Origin: Aradus depressus
Lineage: Eukaryota; Arthropoda; Insecta; Hemiptera; Aradidae
NCBI GenBank assembly: GCA_963662175.1
Contig: OY759215.1
Span: 22,991,079-23,055,078 of the forward strand
DNA: 64,000 bases
Direction: 5' to 3'
Position 1 is the first letter of the stretch, and every line of letters starts with the position of its first letter. The notes under the pieces were generated by a model. That model saw only the letters and a program-made list of their open reading frames with translations, had not been told where the DNA came from and did not search any database. Below, piece by piece: positions 42,560 through 55,100 of this stretch. The translations under genes were made by a program, and so were the position numbers.

Positions 42560-42955
42560 GTAAGTTACATAACAAACTAGTGGTCTTTATTTATAGTCTA
42601 ATAAATGTTGTGATATAAATTGAAGCTCATTCGTGTTTTCGACGTGCTCATTACGTATCAAAGTTGTGGTGGGAATGGAGACATGCTTTTTTCCGCGTCA
42701 GTATAGATTATGAACAGTATATTGCATCGAATAAGCCAGATTATTACAATGGGCCTTCTTCAACTTCCATTGGGCCTCCATTGTTCATTGCTCGGTTAAC
42801 ACTAAATTCTGAGAAACTATAACTTCCCATACCGGCAATTTCGTTTAGGCTTAATGTTACCATTTTTTTAAAACGGTTTACTAAGCAATTCATGTTTAAT
42901 TGTGCATTAATAGGGGGGGGGGGGGGGGGGGGGGGGGCATTTGCAAATATATATT

Positions 42956-42987
<32 letters not shown>

Positions 42988-43021
42988 ACTTGCAAATTAT
43001 ATATTTATAAGTATGTATTTT
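42560..43021 (+). other. intron start with poly-G and TA microsatellite
   Basis: Contains a run of about 24 G (42914-42937) followed at about 42955-42985 by a TATATA tract. Open frames crossing these tracts are artefacts. Confidence 0.6.
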
Positions 43022-43304
43022 ACTTCCCCACTTGTACGTACTATAGAGGAAGTTACATAATCTGTCTGAAATTCGATGATTTCTCACCGGAGTTTCATGC
43101 TTTTCGACTACCTTTTTCAAAAATAAGAAGAAAAAAAATGTGTATATGAACCCGATAACTGCCATTGTATTGAAAGTATCGACACACAATTTAGGATGAG
43201 GCTTCAGAAGCTTCTATGTAAGTCGACTATATATTTTTATATCTTTTAGAGGGAGAGCGACAACTTAATTGGTTGACCGGCAATGTTCTGAGGAAGTACG
43301 TGAC
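43022..43304 (-). repeat. ACTTCCCC MITE-like copy, internally deleted
   Basis: Starts ACTTCCCCACTTG, includes AATTCGATGATTTCTCACCG, one module, and the end phrase GACCGGCAATGTTC...GAGGAAGTACGTGACTCACC. Only one of the usual modules is present. Confidence 0.65.
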
Positions 43305-43779
43305 TCACCGACTGTTTTTTTTTTTTTTGTAGAATAATTACAATTCAAAAAATATATCGATAGGGTAATTCTAATAGCCCATATCTGCAAAAAAGGCAAT
43401 TGTACATACTTTTTTATTCGTTTTACTTTTTAATGTGTAAAATAACCCTGTTTTATTCTGATTCTGCGCAAAAACTTCATTGTTTTAGTTTTTGCAGACG
43501 GGGGTTTAGATTTAGATCAGATTAAATATGACAGATTTTAATATCGTTAGGGATGGCTCGTCAGTTGTAAATGTCGTTGGTGGCCTCGAGGTCCATAATT
43601 TTTTCGACATGTGTTTCGGATACTTCTATCCTTAATTTATATATTAAAAAAAAAAAAATAACGCTCATATTGTGGACTATTTTGAAATAAGTCTTCAAAA
43701 TTGTCAAAACATTTGCAAGCAGCTTCAGTTTTTTCCTTCAACCCCGTCTATGAAGAAGAATATTCGACACAATGGTTCT

Positions 43780-44385
43780 CCTCCATAACTAGTCGACAGT
43801 TTGCGCTATTATTCGACAATTGACACCCTAAATCCTCATACTTAATTTGGTGTTGATAAATTCATTACATCGGCATTTATTGCGATTTTTGAGTTAAGTC
43901 CCTCCTCTGATCCCCCCTTCCCTTCTGCCGATTCCGCTGAAAGTTGATAAGTGTCGTCCTTGTGAGGTTTTGAATTCCCATATGAAATTTCGTGTCGATA
44001 CATTCATTACAACAGCAATTATTAGAGTTTTGGAGTTGAGCCTCTTCTGTATTCTCCCTCCCCTTTGGCCGATTTGGGAGATATTGGAAAGGTGTTGTCC
44101 TTTTGGGATTTTAGTCCCATATATTAAATTTCGTGTCGATACATTCATTCTATCGGCAGTTTAATAACTGAGTTTTTATTTTAAGCTTCCCCTTTGGTCG
44201 ATTTGACTGAAAAACAATCGGTGTCATTAGAGGGTTCTGGATTCATATATATATATATCGTGTTCACAGACACAGATTTTTTTTTTTTCATATTTGGAAT
44301 ACTGAGGTCGGAAAACATGAAATTTCGTTGAAAACGAATTTTTGACCGATTACATAACATCCCCTATACCTCGTATAGACGTTGG
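43780..44385 (+). repeat. ACTTCCCC MITE-like copy with three modules
   Basis: Runs from CATAACTAGTCGACAGTTTG through three modules containing CATTCATTAC or CATTCATTC and GTGTCGTCC/GTGTTGTCC/GTGTCATTA, to the T-run and ACATCCCCTATACCTCGTAT. The left terminal ACTTCCCC is degraded. Confidence 0.7.
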
Positions 44386-46319
44386 ATGTTAATTAAGATG
44401 TAAATTCGGAGTATAGAACCTTGAAAAAAAGAGAGGGGTCTTCAAAAAGAGATTTTTTTTTTATGAATTCAAAACAATGAGATACCGATCCGAAGTTGGG
44501 TGTGAATAAACAAATATAATAAGCTATTAACAAAGAAATTATTCTTTGAGTTGGTTTGCACATTTTATTCATTATTTTCTCTTATGTTGCTTATCTATTT
44601 CAGTTTATAATTTGAAAAACATTGTTTATTTGTTTTAATTTTATTATTTATGTGGTTTCAAAGAAATTAATATCTTATATTTGTGGTTTTGAAAAAATGT
44701 AGTTTTCGATAAATTTAGTTACGTATTTTCTTTTAACATTATTCCAAGTATCTTCTGTTGTATAGTTATTTTTATTTTTTGATTTCTTGAAAATAAGTTT
44801 CAATATTATCCTTTGGATGTTGAAGTTGTAGTGATAGCATATCGTAATTCAGTATTTATCAGTTTTTAATTTCTTGCCTCCATATCTTTAATCATATCAA
44901 TTTTTAACTGGAAGAATTTGGTTTTAAAATAACCATGTTGCCAACTTTGCGGTGTTATACCGTACATGCGAAAAATACTTTATTGAAATTTTTTTTTTTT
45001 TTTGTTAACGTCAATAATAGGATTGAAATAACGATTTCCTTTTGAACTCAGATTTGTAGGCTGAATGAGTTATCATTTTAATTACAATCTACCTCTTTGC
45101 ACCACATAAATTTTCCAGGATGAAGTTTTTATGGAAAGAATATTAAAAAAAAAGAAAACATCGAGAGAATGACTATCAACGTTAATTAGCTAAGTTTGAA
45201 CTTGATGCGCACATAAAGAATATTGAAAACTGATAGGGTCTATTCTATTTCGATGCATAGAAATATGGCTTTTTCAAAAATATTTTTAGGAGTTGATAAC
45301 AATTGAATTTTCAAACAACTATTTTGCATCGAAATCAACAGTTCACAAATTTAAACGAAGTATTAATTTAACCGCAGTTTCTCTCTTTATAATATACCAT
45401 TATTCCAGGAGCTTTCAGTTTTTTTTTTTTTTTGTCTTCTACAAATATATAGAAGGTGACTCCCCAGAGTTCATTCTCTCTTAGAAGTAAAAAGGAATAT
45501 AATATACAACTATTTATGTTTTGAGCTTTTGATGTAATTAATATAAATCTACGCTTATTTATTATTAATTTAATTTTTATAATAGTTTTTGTTTCTTGAT
45601 TCATTTTCTTCTCATTGGTTTCATTCTTGTGAGTTCTTTTAAAGATCAAAAAGGTGCAAACTTGAATTCCACCGCAGTCTCTCTTGAGGGTAGCGGCAGC
45701 TACAAGTCTACCGACTGCTCTGCTACCTTACTGATCCGCTAGTTTGATTTGTTTTGTATACTACTACATACTGGAAACAATATATGTCCTAAAGAGATAA
45801 ATTGCTGTTAAAATAGTAATCGTCCAGATTTGTAAGCTTGTGAGCTGGAGGCAAAATTTTTATTCAAACATTCAGTTGTTAACAACTATTTACGTTACTA
45901 CAAACAAGACCCTTATTTCTATGCATCAAAATAAATGGGATAATATAAGCTTAAACAGAGCTATTTCGGAGCTATTTAGTTTTAAATAAAAAATTCTGTT
46001 AAACATTGACTTATCACATTCTTTCACCTTCTTATGGTAATATTAAATGTGTGTTAATGTGACTACTCTTATTATATCAACATGATGTGTTACATGTGGA
46101 TTCAGATCTCCCACAGTATAGCACCTATTGGTACCATGTATCTAGCGTTAGTTCCTTAATATCAACCGATAGAATGGTTTTGTCGTTTCAACACCTTATA
46201 TGTCTAGAATTCCACCTAAAGATATAATTTCAGCCGTAATGCGTTGAGAGAACGAGCGGCATGGTAGGATCTCACCCATAACCATTTGTACACTGCAAAC
46301 TAACCTTTCAAAAACTACA
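44386..46319. other. AT-rich presumed intron
   Basis: AT-rich with poly-T tracts (about 44990-45003 and 45420-45433). A weak tRNA-like patch lies on the minus strand at about 45660-45735 (AAGGTAGCAGAGCAGTCGG), too degraded to call. No exon recognised. Confidence 0.45.
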
Positions 46320-46380
46320 AGTAATTTTCGAGCTGGGGAAGTGCACGACCAAAGGTTGGTTAAGATTCGCGGACTATTTT
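46320..46380 (-). repeat. ACTTCCCC MITE-like end fragment
   Basis: Only the end remains: TTCGAGCTGGGGAAGTGCAC and the GGTTAAGATTCGCGG external phrase. Confidence 0.5.
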
Positions 46381-48401
46381 ATTTTAAATGGCTTTTACGG
46401 GAAGTACAACTGGAATCTCTTTTCTTGCAAGCGGCAATTTGAAAGCATGAAAACGAATGTGTCACTCGCCATAGTAACAAAACATATTTTAGAGTACTTC
46501 TAGTTGATCTAGAATCTTGAAATTGTGGACACAAGTAGGGTTTAGGGCATAGCTAAAGGGAAAAATCATAAAACCCCAATATTCCCTCAAAAAAGGATAG
46601 GAAGAGGGGGTAAGCATTTAATACTAAAATATATGAGTGCATATTGCAAATATTTGTGAGTCGGAAAGTATGGACTCTCATCATCTAGACGTTTTCAGGA
46701 AATCGTCGGCTCTAGGGAACAGTATTTTGTGTGAAAACGATGAAACTTCAGAGCAATTTAAAAAATATATATATATATGATCCACTTTTAAAATGACCAA
46801 GTACGATATATAGATAATGAAAACCAGTGTAACACATTCTTGTATTATGGGCTATGGCAAGATCCCAACAGGAGGGTTCCTGTTCTAAATTTACGCCCCT
46901 ATTTATTTTTATTTTTTTAATTCAAATTAATTAAATACTTATTTTCGCTTTTCATCTTCCAATCCACCTTGTCTTCCTTGGTGTTAGAGATATTTGCGAA
47001 ATAACCTTCTCGTATAGACAATAGATTTCTTAATGCCAGATGTTATGTTAATGTTAAGCGAAAAAGATAACCCATAATTTGTGCAAGACTCATATTGAAA
47101 CAGTTGAGAGATGTGTTTCAGTACTCAAACCTCCGAAAAATATTGTTTCTTTGTTAATTCGAGAATTTAAAAAAAAAAATTAATATTTCATATAGTGAGT
47201 AATAGATGCTCACACAATTGTCCATAAATTCTAATGAATTTCTTTAAAAGACTAATTAGCGTGACTTTTTGCATCTATAACGTGGATTGGTTCATCAGCT
47301 TGAAGTTACTTTTTTTAGTAGTCACATGAGGGATGACTAAACACAAGACAAGATCTTAATTTATTAATTGCACTTGTGGACCAGTTAGCTTGACTGTTCG
47401 TTTCTTGTTTAACAAATATAGAGAAGAATTTCCTAGTGATATTGATTTGATCAAAGTGAACAGTTTTCCTGTATAAATTATAGGTATGAATATGCCATTT
47501 CTATGAAAACCACCTAAATTCAATATCCACCATATCTTGGCTGTTTTCCCACACCCTAATGTTTGGTTTATCTACATACTGAAGTTGTGAGATTAAAAAG
47601 TTCACAAAATAAGGAACTATTTTACTATGGCGAATGAGTTGTTAGTTCGGTTCAATATTTCAAAATGCAATTAGGATTTTTGGTAACTGATATTCCGGAA
47701 GACTTGGAAGTAAATGGTAATATCGAAAATTGCAAGTTAAAATCCGTTTTCTTTCATATCTTTTTTACAGATGATCAAAAATGTTCTCCATTAAAATGTC
47801 TACAGAAATATGGTCACCTTTGTCGTAGCAATCTTAGTTGCAATTTTTCTCATTTTATAATATTTAGTCAGGAGGAAGAGAACATAATTTATTTGAAATG
47901 TTTTTTTCGATGATCATCTTTTGAAAGTTATCAATGAAAACTGATTTTTTTGTTACTTTTGGGTCTTGTAGTTCCTGAAAATTGGAAATTTCGGTTTCCC
48001 GAGTCTCTAGGCTAAGTTGTTTCCAAAAATACATGTATCTACAAATATAAAAAAAATGAACTAATTATATATCGAACCGGATTAAACGTTAAATAAATGT
48101 AATACTAACTATTAATTGCAATCATATATGTATATATTATTTTTTCATATGTTTTCAAATCATTTATGCTTAATATATTTTTAACAACCTTATCATTACA
48201 ATTATTTTCTGTTTAGACTTTTCGTTTCCCTGTTCATTACAATTTTTATGTTATGTTAATATCTAAAATATAGTATAGTTGATGTCTTCCTTTATTTATC
48301 GGTTGTTTTTTTATTATAAGTGTTTTTATTAATTTAATCTCGACTGTGAATGAGGGTGAGATGATCTATATGCTGCGTTCTGTTTGAATTGTGGTATCAT
48401 C
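46381..48401. other. AT-rich presumed intron
   Basis: About 2 kb without recognisable exon or repeat family. An 82-codon frame at 47665-47913 has no motif and typical AT-rich random composition. Confidence 0.4.
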
Positions 48402-48472
48402 ATGACGGAAAAAAGAAAATTGTTCAAACCTTGGACGGTAACCTCGGCTTATTCGAAACATGACAGATACAG
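48402..48472 (+). CDS. candidate alternative first coding exon
   Basis: An ATG at 48402 opens 23 codons plus two bases, MTEKRKLFKPWTVTSAYSKH then DRYR, ending at a donor (TACAG then GTAATG). The phase (two bases of an Arg codon, AG) and the last residues, Tyr-Arg, match the end of the RS-rich exon at 42414-42559. This suggests two alternative N-termini joined to one common downstream exon, which is a known arrangement in several SR-protein and LAMMER kinase genes. The peptide is basic and serine-poor. No acceptor is needed if transcription starts nearby. A chance ATG-donor pair cannot be excluded. Confidence 0.4.
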
Positions 48473-50460
48473 GTAATGTGTCTGATTTTAGGATCAACAC
48501 TAGTTGACATAATTTTGTATTTATATTCAAATTAAAGTAATCGTTTAAAAAATGTGTTATATTTGCTGCTCATGGATTTTTTTTTTAATTCTTGAAAACG
48601 AGGAATGATTCTACAATATTTTAAAAAATAGCATTCATTACCTAGATTTCTGACAACGTATTGCAAGGTTATAAATGCCCGTTTTTTTTTTTTCAATTGT
48701 GAGCTAGATTCAATAAACATTGGATTTGCCATTTCAATGGAATAGTTATTCCAACACGGGGTTGTCAACAGTCACTCGATTCTCAAATAATATATTGCCT
48801 ATTACTCATTGCGTGGATGGGCATGGAGCTCAGACGAGGCCCATCTGTCAATGTGGTGTTCCGACACGGGGTGTTGTCTGAAGAGTTGGATGGGTGAGGG
48901 CAAGTCTGGGATGTCAACAGTCACTCGATTCTCAAATAATATATTGCCTATTACTCATTGCGTGGATGGGCATGGAGCTCAGACGGGCCCCATCTTCCAG
49001 CGTTTCCACTTACTGATCATCTCTGATACTGTCCACCAACCTCTCGGTTTGTCTGACTTTGGTCTGCCTTAGTGAATTTATTATCACCTGAAACCCTGAT
49101 CAACCATTTCAAGACTGAAGTTCCCAACTCGAAATTTTCGAAATTAATGCACAGAACCACTTGTAAATAAACCATATCCTCAACTGATGATGTGTTAATT
49201 TCGTGGGTACCTTCAACAGCATTATGAAGAAATTTAAAACATCTCTAGGAGAAATTACACTCCAGAAAAAAACCAGGAATAACTGATTTGTCTATATATC
49301 TGTCAGAATGGAGTATGTTTGGTTAATATTGGTGAGACATTCTCCTGTCCTAATTGGAGAGAGGGGTGAGTTACTTAACCTATGACTAACAGAAGTTGAT
49401 ATATGACTGCATCATCTTTACATCACATTTTCTACAGTAAATGTGCTTAGATGAATGCGACATTGTGCTTTCATAACGTCTTATGTTTGTACAATGTTTT
49501 CACAGAGAATATTGCCTCCGAATTCGTTTCTTTCTGTCCCATTGTAACTGTTTAATGTAAGCTTTTTTTTTCTACATTAATTTTTCTTGGAATTGAATCT
49601 TAAATCGTTTAATAATAAATGAATGCCTACTATGCTATTTGCCAAATGTCCCCCGGCTGGTATCCTGATGATCTCATAGCAGCTCGTTCAAGATGGGCTG
49701 CACCATGAGGGGGGAACCTGGGCTGAGGGTCAGTGGATGAGGTGGGGGGAGGTTGGAAGAAATGCTACTCACTTAGTTAATTAGATGTCTGTATTCACCT
49801 TAACTCTTGAACGGATAAATTTGAAATGTCGTATCTTACATTTTAACCTAGAGATCAGATTTTGGTGAAAATCCTTTTACTTTAGGGCCTAACTGCATTT
49901 TTGCCAATATCGTTTAAATTAAAAGATTCTTCAAACAAAAATAGTAGAGAAAATTTAAAGACATTTCGTATAAAATAACTTAAATCTTCCGGTTTATGCG
50001 ATATTTGACTGTTTTCATTTACCAGCTCGGATACCATTTTTTGATGCGTTTGCCTAACTTGTGCGAAAACGGTGCCCCCTATAGTATATTTACAACTATA
50101 TAAAAACTACTATTATACAAGCAAATATGCAAGGAGGTTGAAAAAAGAAAGTCTAGAGGAGAGAAATCACCCATTGGTGACATTCCATAGGCACTAAGTC
50201 ATAATAGAGTCATCACTATCACTGCTGCTACTCAGGTCTCTTTTAGGTCATTGCCGTGTTGAGGAAGTGTGAGAAGAGATCATTTTCAAAACAAAAATTT
50301 TTTTCCTGGGTGCTAATACTTTGATGAGTATGGTGAGTTCGGTGGAAAGGGATTTGTTTGGGACGTAATAAGGAGCATTGACTAAGCATTTTGTATTAAA
50401 AAATTGAAGGGATTGGATGCCCTGACTATACCCCAGGATAAATAAATATAAATAAGTATA
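48473..50460. other. presumed intron with a local duplication
   Basis: Contains a tandem-like duplication at 48764-48985 (described separately) and a G+C-richer patch around 49640-49760. No exon recognised. Confidence 0.4.
48764..48985. repeat. 73-bp direct repeat, period 149 bp
   Basis: The block beginning GTCAACAGTCACTCGATTC and ending GGAGCTCAGACG occurs at about 48764-48836 and 48913-48985, essentially identical. A tandem duplication of a roughly 149-bp unit with one partial copy explains it. Confidence 0.85.
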
Positions 50461-50782
50461 GTTATTATGACTCATGTCCGGGCTTTGACTACAAGGTCAT
50501 ACATATCGCCTTCTATCAGCGCACTTTCGTCGCTCTGGTGGGCAAGAGCCCGACTCTACTATGGGAGTTCTAAATGTTGTCTACCCTACGTTTTTATTCT
50601 CCAAGGGTAGGGGTCTTTAATGAGTACCTGACATCGTACAGACTCAAGACCATCGCTTAACGTTTCATCCGAAGGACGGCGTGTTTATGTATAAAATAAA
50701 CTAAGGGCCTCGGCCGTGTTACGAACCCGCTATCTTTAGATCAGTAAGTAAGCACGCATACCACTGAGCTACCGGCGCCCTC
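50461..50782 (-). repeat. composite SINE, near full length
   Basis: Complete reverse copy from GTTATTATGACTCATGTCC to the head GAGCTACCGGCGCCCTC. The B box appears as GTTACGAACCCGC on the plus strand. Similar 12-bp flanks (TAAATAAGTATA and TAAATTAGTACA) may be an aged target-site duplication. Confidence 0.85.
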
Positions 50783-51782
50783 TAAATTAGTACATATAAT
50801 ACATGTCATCTGTGTATATTTAATTAAGTCAGGCAGATATATTTAATTATCAATTTTATTTGTTACCATTTTTGGTACTAATATCAAAATGGTTGTGCCT
50901 TTTGGAGGATTGTTTATATAAATGTCGGTTGCTATTGATGGTGGGCCTCATAGTTGGACTGGTTCGCCTTGTTCTCCCTCCCTTTAGTTCCATTTGTGGT
51001 AACTAGGTTGTGACACCATCTTATCACCAGCCACCTGTGGGTACGTAACGATGGAAAATAGGTCATCTTCCGTCTTCATATCACACCCTTACATATAAAT
51101 ATAAATAAGTTACTATGTATGGCAGTATTCCTTTTCGACAAATCCTTGACCCATTTTGTCCCTGAACTCCTGCAAATAATTCGATTTGTTATTTTGGGAT
51201 TTTTATAATTTGATTTATACACTTCATGGCACAGACCTGTTCCATTACTGACGATGGATAGTAGGAATAAATTAGTATCTCATGATGGATGTTATTTCAA
51301 CTACGATTATTTAATGTTGCGATTTCTTTTCTTCTAATCATTATGAATATTTAAAGAGATTAGTGTCACTCTTCAAAGATGACTGAGTATAGCAGATTAT
51401 TTTGTGATTTTTATTAACCTTAAGTTACGATAAAATTTATTAATATGAGTACAAAACGTTTTGAAAATAATTTAAAATACAAAATACAAATAGGAAAATT
51501 ACGAACAGATAGTTATTATTGTAATATTGCGTTTGTGAAACTAATAATTATACATATATTTTATTCAATCTTTAATAAATAAATTGAGTTCATTTTGTAA
51601 ACTAACAAAGGACAATTTAGAGTTTTCTTTTCTTTTCATTTTTTCTTACATCGGGTAGGTAATGTTAATTAATACATTCAGTCAAGTAAATACTAGAAAA
51701 TGGTCAGTGCGAACATTGTCCATCTGTCTTGGCCCGAGTCCGAAAAATATTGTTTCATTGTCATTTGACTGTATAAAGTATG
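50783..51782. other. AT-rich presumed intron
   Basis: About 1 kb of AT-rich sequence between two SINE copies in opposite orientation. No supported feature. Confidence 0.4.
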
Positions 51783-52110
51783 AGGGCGCCGGTAGCTCAG
51801 AGGTAGCCAACTGAACTCAAGATCGCGGATTCGAAACCCGACCGAGGCCATTAGGTTTTTTATTTGGGAGGTGAAGAGCACGTCGTCCTTGGGATGTGAC
51901 GTTAAGCGATGCGTCCGAGCCTGTTCGATGTCAGGTACTCGTTAAAGATCCCTACCCTAAGCGAATAAAAATTTAGGATAGGCAAAATTATAACTTTCAT
52001 AGTAAAGTCGAGCTCTTGTCCACTAAAGCGACGAAAGAGCGCTCTGATAATAGGCTATATAGGATATAACTTCGTAGTTAAAGCCCGGGCATGGGTCGCA
52101 ATAACTAACT
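51783..52110 (+). repeat. composite SINE, full length
   Basis: The best reference copy. The head is AGGGCGCCGGTAGCTCAGAG (A box), then a B box GGATTCGAAACCCGACC. The body has GTCGTCCTTGGGATGTGAC, TACTCGTTAAAGATCCC and GCGACGAAAGAGCGCTCTG, and the tail is GTCGCAATAACTAACT. The head resembles a tRNA with a GGCGCCGGTAGCTCAG start; the tail is a TAAC-type short repeat rather than poly-A. Confidence 0.88.
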
Positions 52111-55100
52111 GTATGTTGTATGTGGAACTGGAACTGATATTGCTTCACTAAAAGGACCGACGGAAGGGATAACATTTTATTCTTTTCATACATATGATTT
52201 GTTTTGGGTTTTTGAAGAGCCTTAATCGGGCAGTAGGATAAGGTATCAGACAAGTTTGGCGGAAACTAAGTGTTCTTTCTTTTTTATTAAATTAATATAA
52301 GCCGTTGGTAGTTTTATATAATTACTGGCGAAAGTGAATAATATAAACGAATAAATTATTATTTCGTACATCCACAATTACTGCTGGTGATTCTATATAA
52401 TCGCCGGTGTTTGTGGTGATCACTAGATTTCTTATAGGTAGACAATACCGGATGACCATTATGAAAGACGAGACGCTTTTAAGTTTTTTTATTCAATTTT
52501 TTCTCTTGCCTTTTGAGCGAAGAATATCTGGTACTTGACCTATTTCTCTTTTTTTTTTTTTTTTTTCTGTTTCAAAAGTAGGTTCAAATAAACTGTCATT
52601 GTCTAGGAAGACACCATGTGGCTTCGGAAAGACAGCGGCACGCCTCTGTTATTCAATTGATTATTTTTTCTGTTGTTGCCGAAAGGGACTTGTGCTGTGA
52701 CGGGATTCAAAAATGTACCTCCATCAAGTCGTAGTTCACATGAATAAAACTCGAGAGAATTTTCCAGCACAATAATGATGAAATGTAAGAATGCAGCTTA
52801 TCTCGAATGACACTAACTCATTATTTTAAAATATTTTAATTGTTTCTCCTATATACTGTGCATTATGCAATATGTCAAGGATGTTTAGTGTTATTTGTAA
52901 CTTCTTTTTTTCAAATGGAGGAGACACTGATAACAAGATGGGCGCTATTTAGTTTGTCTGTAATGATATATGTGTACACGATACATAAATACACAATACA
53001 TATTATGGATGGTGATTTGGTTTAAGGTAGGGACACATCTATGTAAATATGGTGTTGCCTATTCACAATAAAGAATCCAACCTTATAACTACCGCCCCTA
53101 TTGGTGCTGATTGACTTTAATTGACACTTGTGTCTCTATAATGTTTCATACATCATCGACAGGCCAATGTGCACCCATTTTCTTGCATCTTCCATAATTG
53201 ATATCATCTTTTAAAATCGGTATAATGTACTTGACCGATTTGCCGACCAATTATGCAAAATTGTCGTTCGAAAAGTGTCTGGGTGTTCTCAAATGTTTCC
53301 TCCTTCCAATTTTTACATTTCGGGCTGTCTCATTGTAGAATATGTTTGTCATTGAGCGCATGTTTGTGTATGATAATAATGATTCGAGAATCAACCCACT
53401 ACATTGGTAACCTCTATGTTTCTTTTATCTTGTGTATTATTTTATCTACTTTTTATGTAACTCTTTTGTCCTTTTTTTTCTTTTTTTTTCTGCATCTTAA
53501 TACTTTTATTCATTTGTTATTAATATTATTTTTATATTTATATTTCACCAAAGCTGAGATTGTCCATTGGTGACGTGCTGGCGCCCCCCCACATTGTGAC
53601 CCCACACATAGTAAGTTTAGATTCAGATCACGTTGTTGATGGAAACTTGACGTTGCTCCTCACGTAATTTCAGCCATATCCTTAACTTCAGGCAAATACT
53701 ATCCTCACTTCTTGTTACTTCTTCAGTCATTGTTCTTACACTTTCTTGATTTTTTTTTTTTTTGTTTGGAAAAAAATACAACGAAGTTATTTAATAATTC
53801 AATATACTGTTAGTTACACCTGCATATATGTGCATCGGTTTCTATATTGGTCACGTTGTTCTGGGGTTCATCTTGAAGGGTTGTGTGTGTTGGTTTGGTG
53901 TTCAATGAAGTAGTCTGAATGTGTGGGTAAGTATTCAAGACAGTTAAGAATAATATTTTGGATAACATCTTTTGACTTTGAAGCGAGTTTTTATGGATAT
54001 TCGGACTTTTGATCCGAAGATCAAGCGTTTTTTAAAGTGTCAGTTTTAAGTTTTGTTAGTTGCTATCTCGAATCTAGATATAAATCCATAATGTTGGCTT
54101 AGTTCCTTTCGTCTCTGCCGCGTTTGAGAATACCATGTAAGTCGGTTTAGTGAGGAAACTCCTGAATATCTTATTATGTTTGTCGTTAGGTGCCTATAGT
54201 GAAGGTGCACTTCTAATCTCCAGAAGTGACAGAAAGTCTAATAGAAAACGGAATCCTAGTTTCATTTTCACTTAGGGAATACGTTTCTGAATTTCAATGC
54301 AGAAATTGAAAGACATACTTTATGAGTGAAGTATTCTTATTTTTATTTTTTAATGCTCTCTTCGTCTAAGAGATCGTCGTGTGCTGACCAACCGTTTCAA
54401 CTCTGTTTAGTGGATCTCTGTATATTATATTATAAATCAATTGATCATGTTTTTTAGCTATAATATTATTTAGTAGAAGCTGGTCAACTAATGTAGGTAT
54501 TATACCCATTTTAGGGTATCTTTCCCGCGTCTTGAAAGGCTCTCGAAACCGTGACAAGAAGGGATAAATATTTTTTGTAAATGCTTCTCTTTCTAATGGG
54601 CGTCGTTTAGAAAGTTTTTTTTTTTTTTTCATGATTCGTAACGGTATAATTTTTCTTTTTAACTCGAATATCATATATATTTTTCAATGTGTTATCATTG
54701 TGTGTGTGAAGACCTAGATAAGGTTCATAGAGGTTTCAACAACAGCTGGTTGTTGGTGGCACGGGGGAGGGAGGAACAACTTCCCCCACATTTGGGAGCC
54801 TGCAACAACTGTTGTTCAGTGATAGTTGTCTTTGACTACAGTCTCAGTACCCACGGTTTGTCTGTCTGCCTTCTTATTGTTACGATTCAGACATTGTGTG
54901 CGTCCTGTCTGCTCTTCAGCAATCGTCACTTCTTGGTCATTGATTTGTACTTGAGAAAAAACTAATGCAATTAATTGATGATAGATATTTACCTGTTCCC
55001 TGCTCATTTCTTCAAGATATCAGGTAATATCAAGACAATCATATCTATCCATCCGGTATTAGATACATGCTTTGGCTTGACAAGATTTAAGTGTGTACGT

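Noticed and set aside
42744..43189. Frames with poly-Pro or poly-Gly and Ile-Tyr repeats.
   Set aside because: They translate the G-run and the TATATA tract; the rest is MITE-like repeat.
45655..45735. A tRNA-like patch on the minus strand.
   Set aside because: An A-box-like phrase is present but the arms do not pair and the B box is poor.
47665..47913. An 82-codon plus-strand frame near the presumed intron.
   Set aside because: AT-rich composition, no motif and no convincing splice sites.
54366..54965. Frames of about 100 codons on both strands.
   Set aside because: No domain, no splice context, and composition like the surrounding intron.
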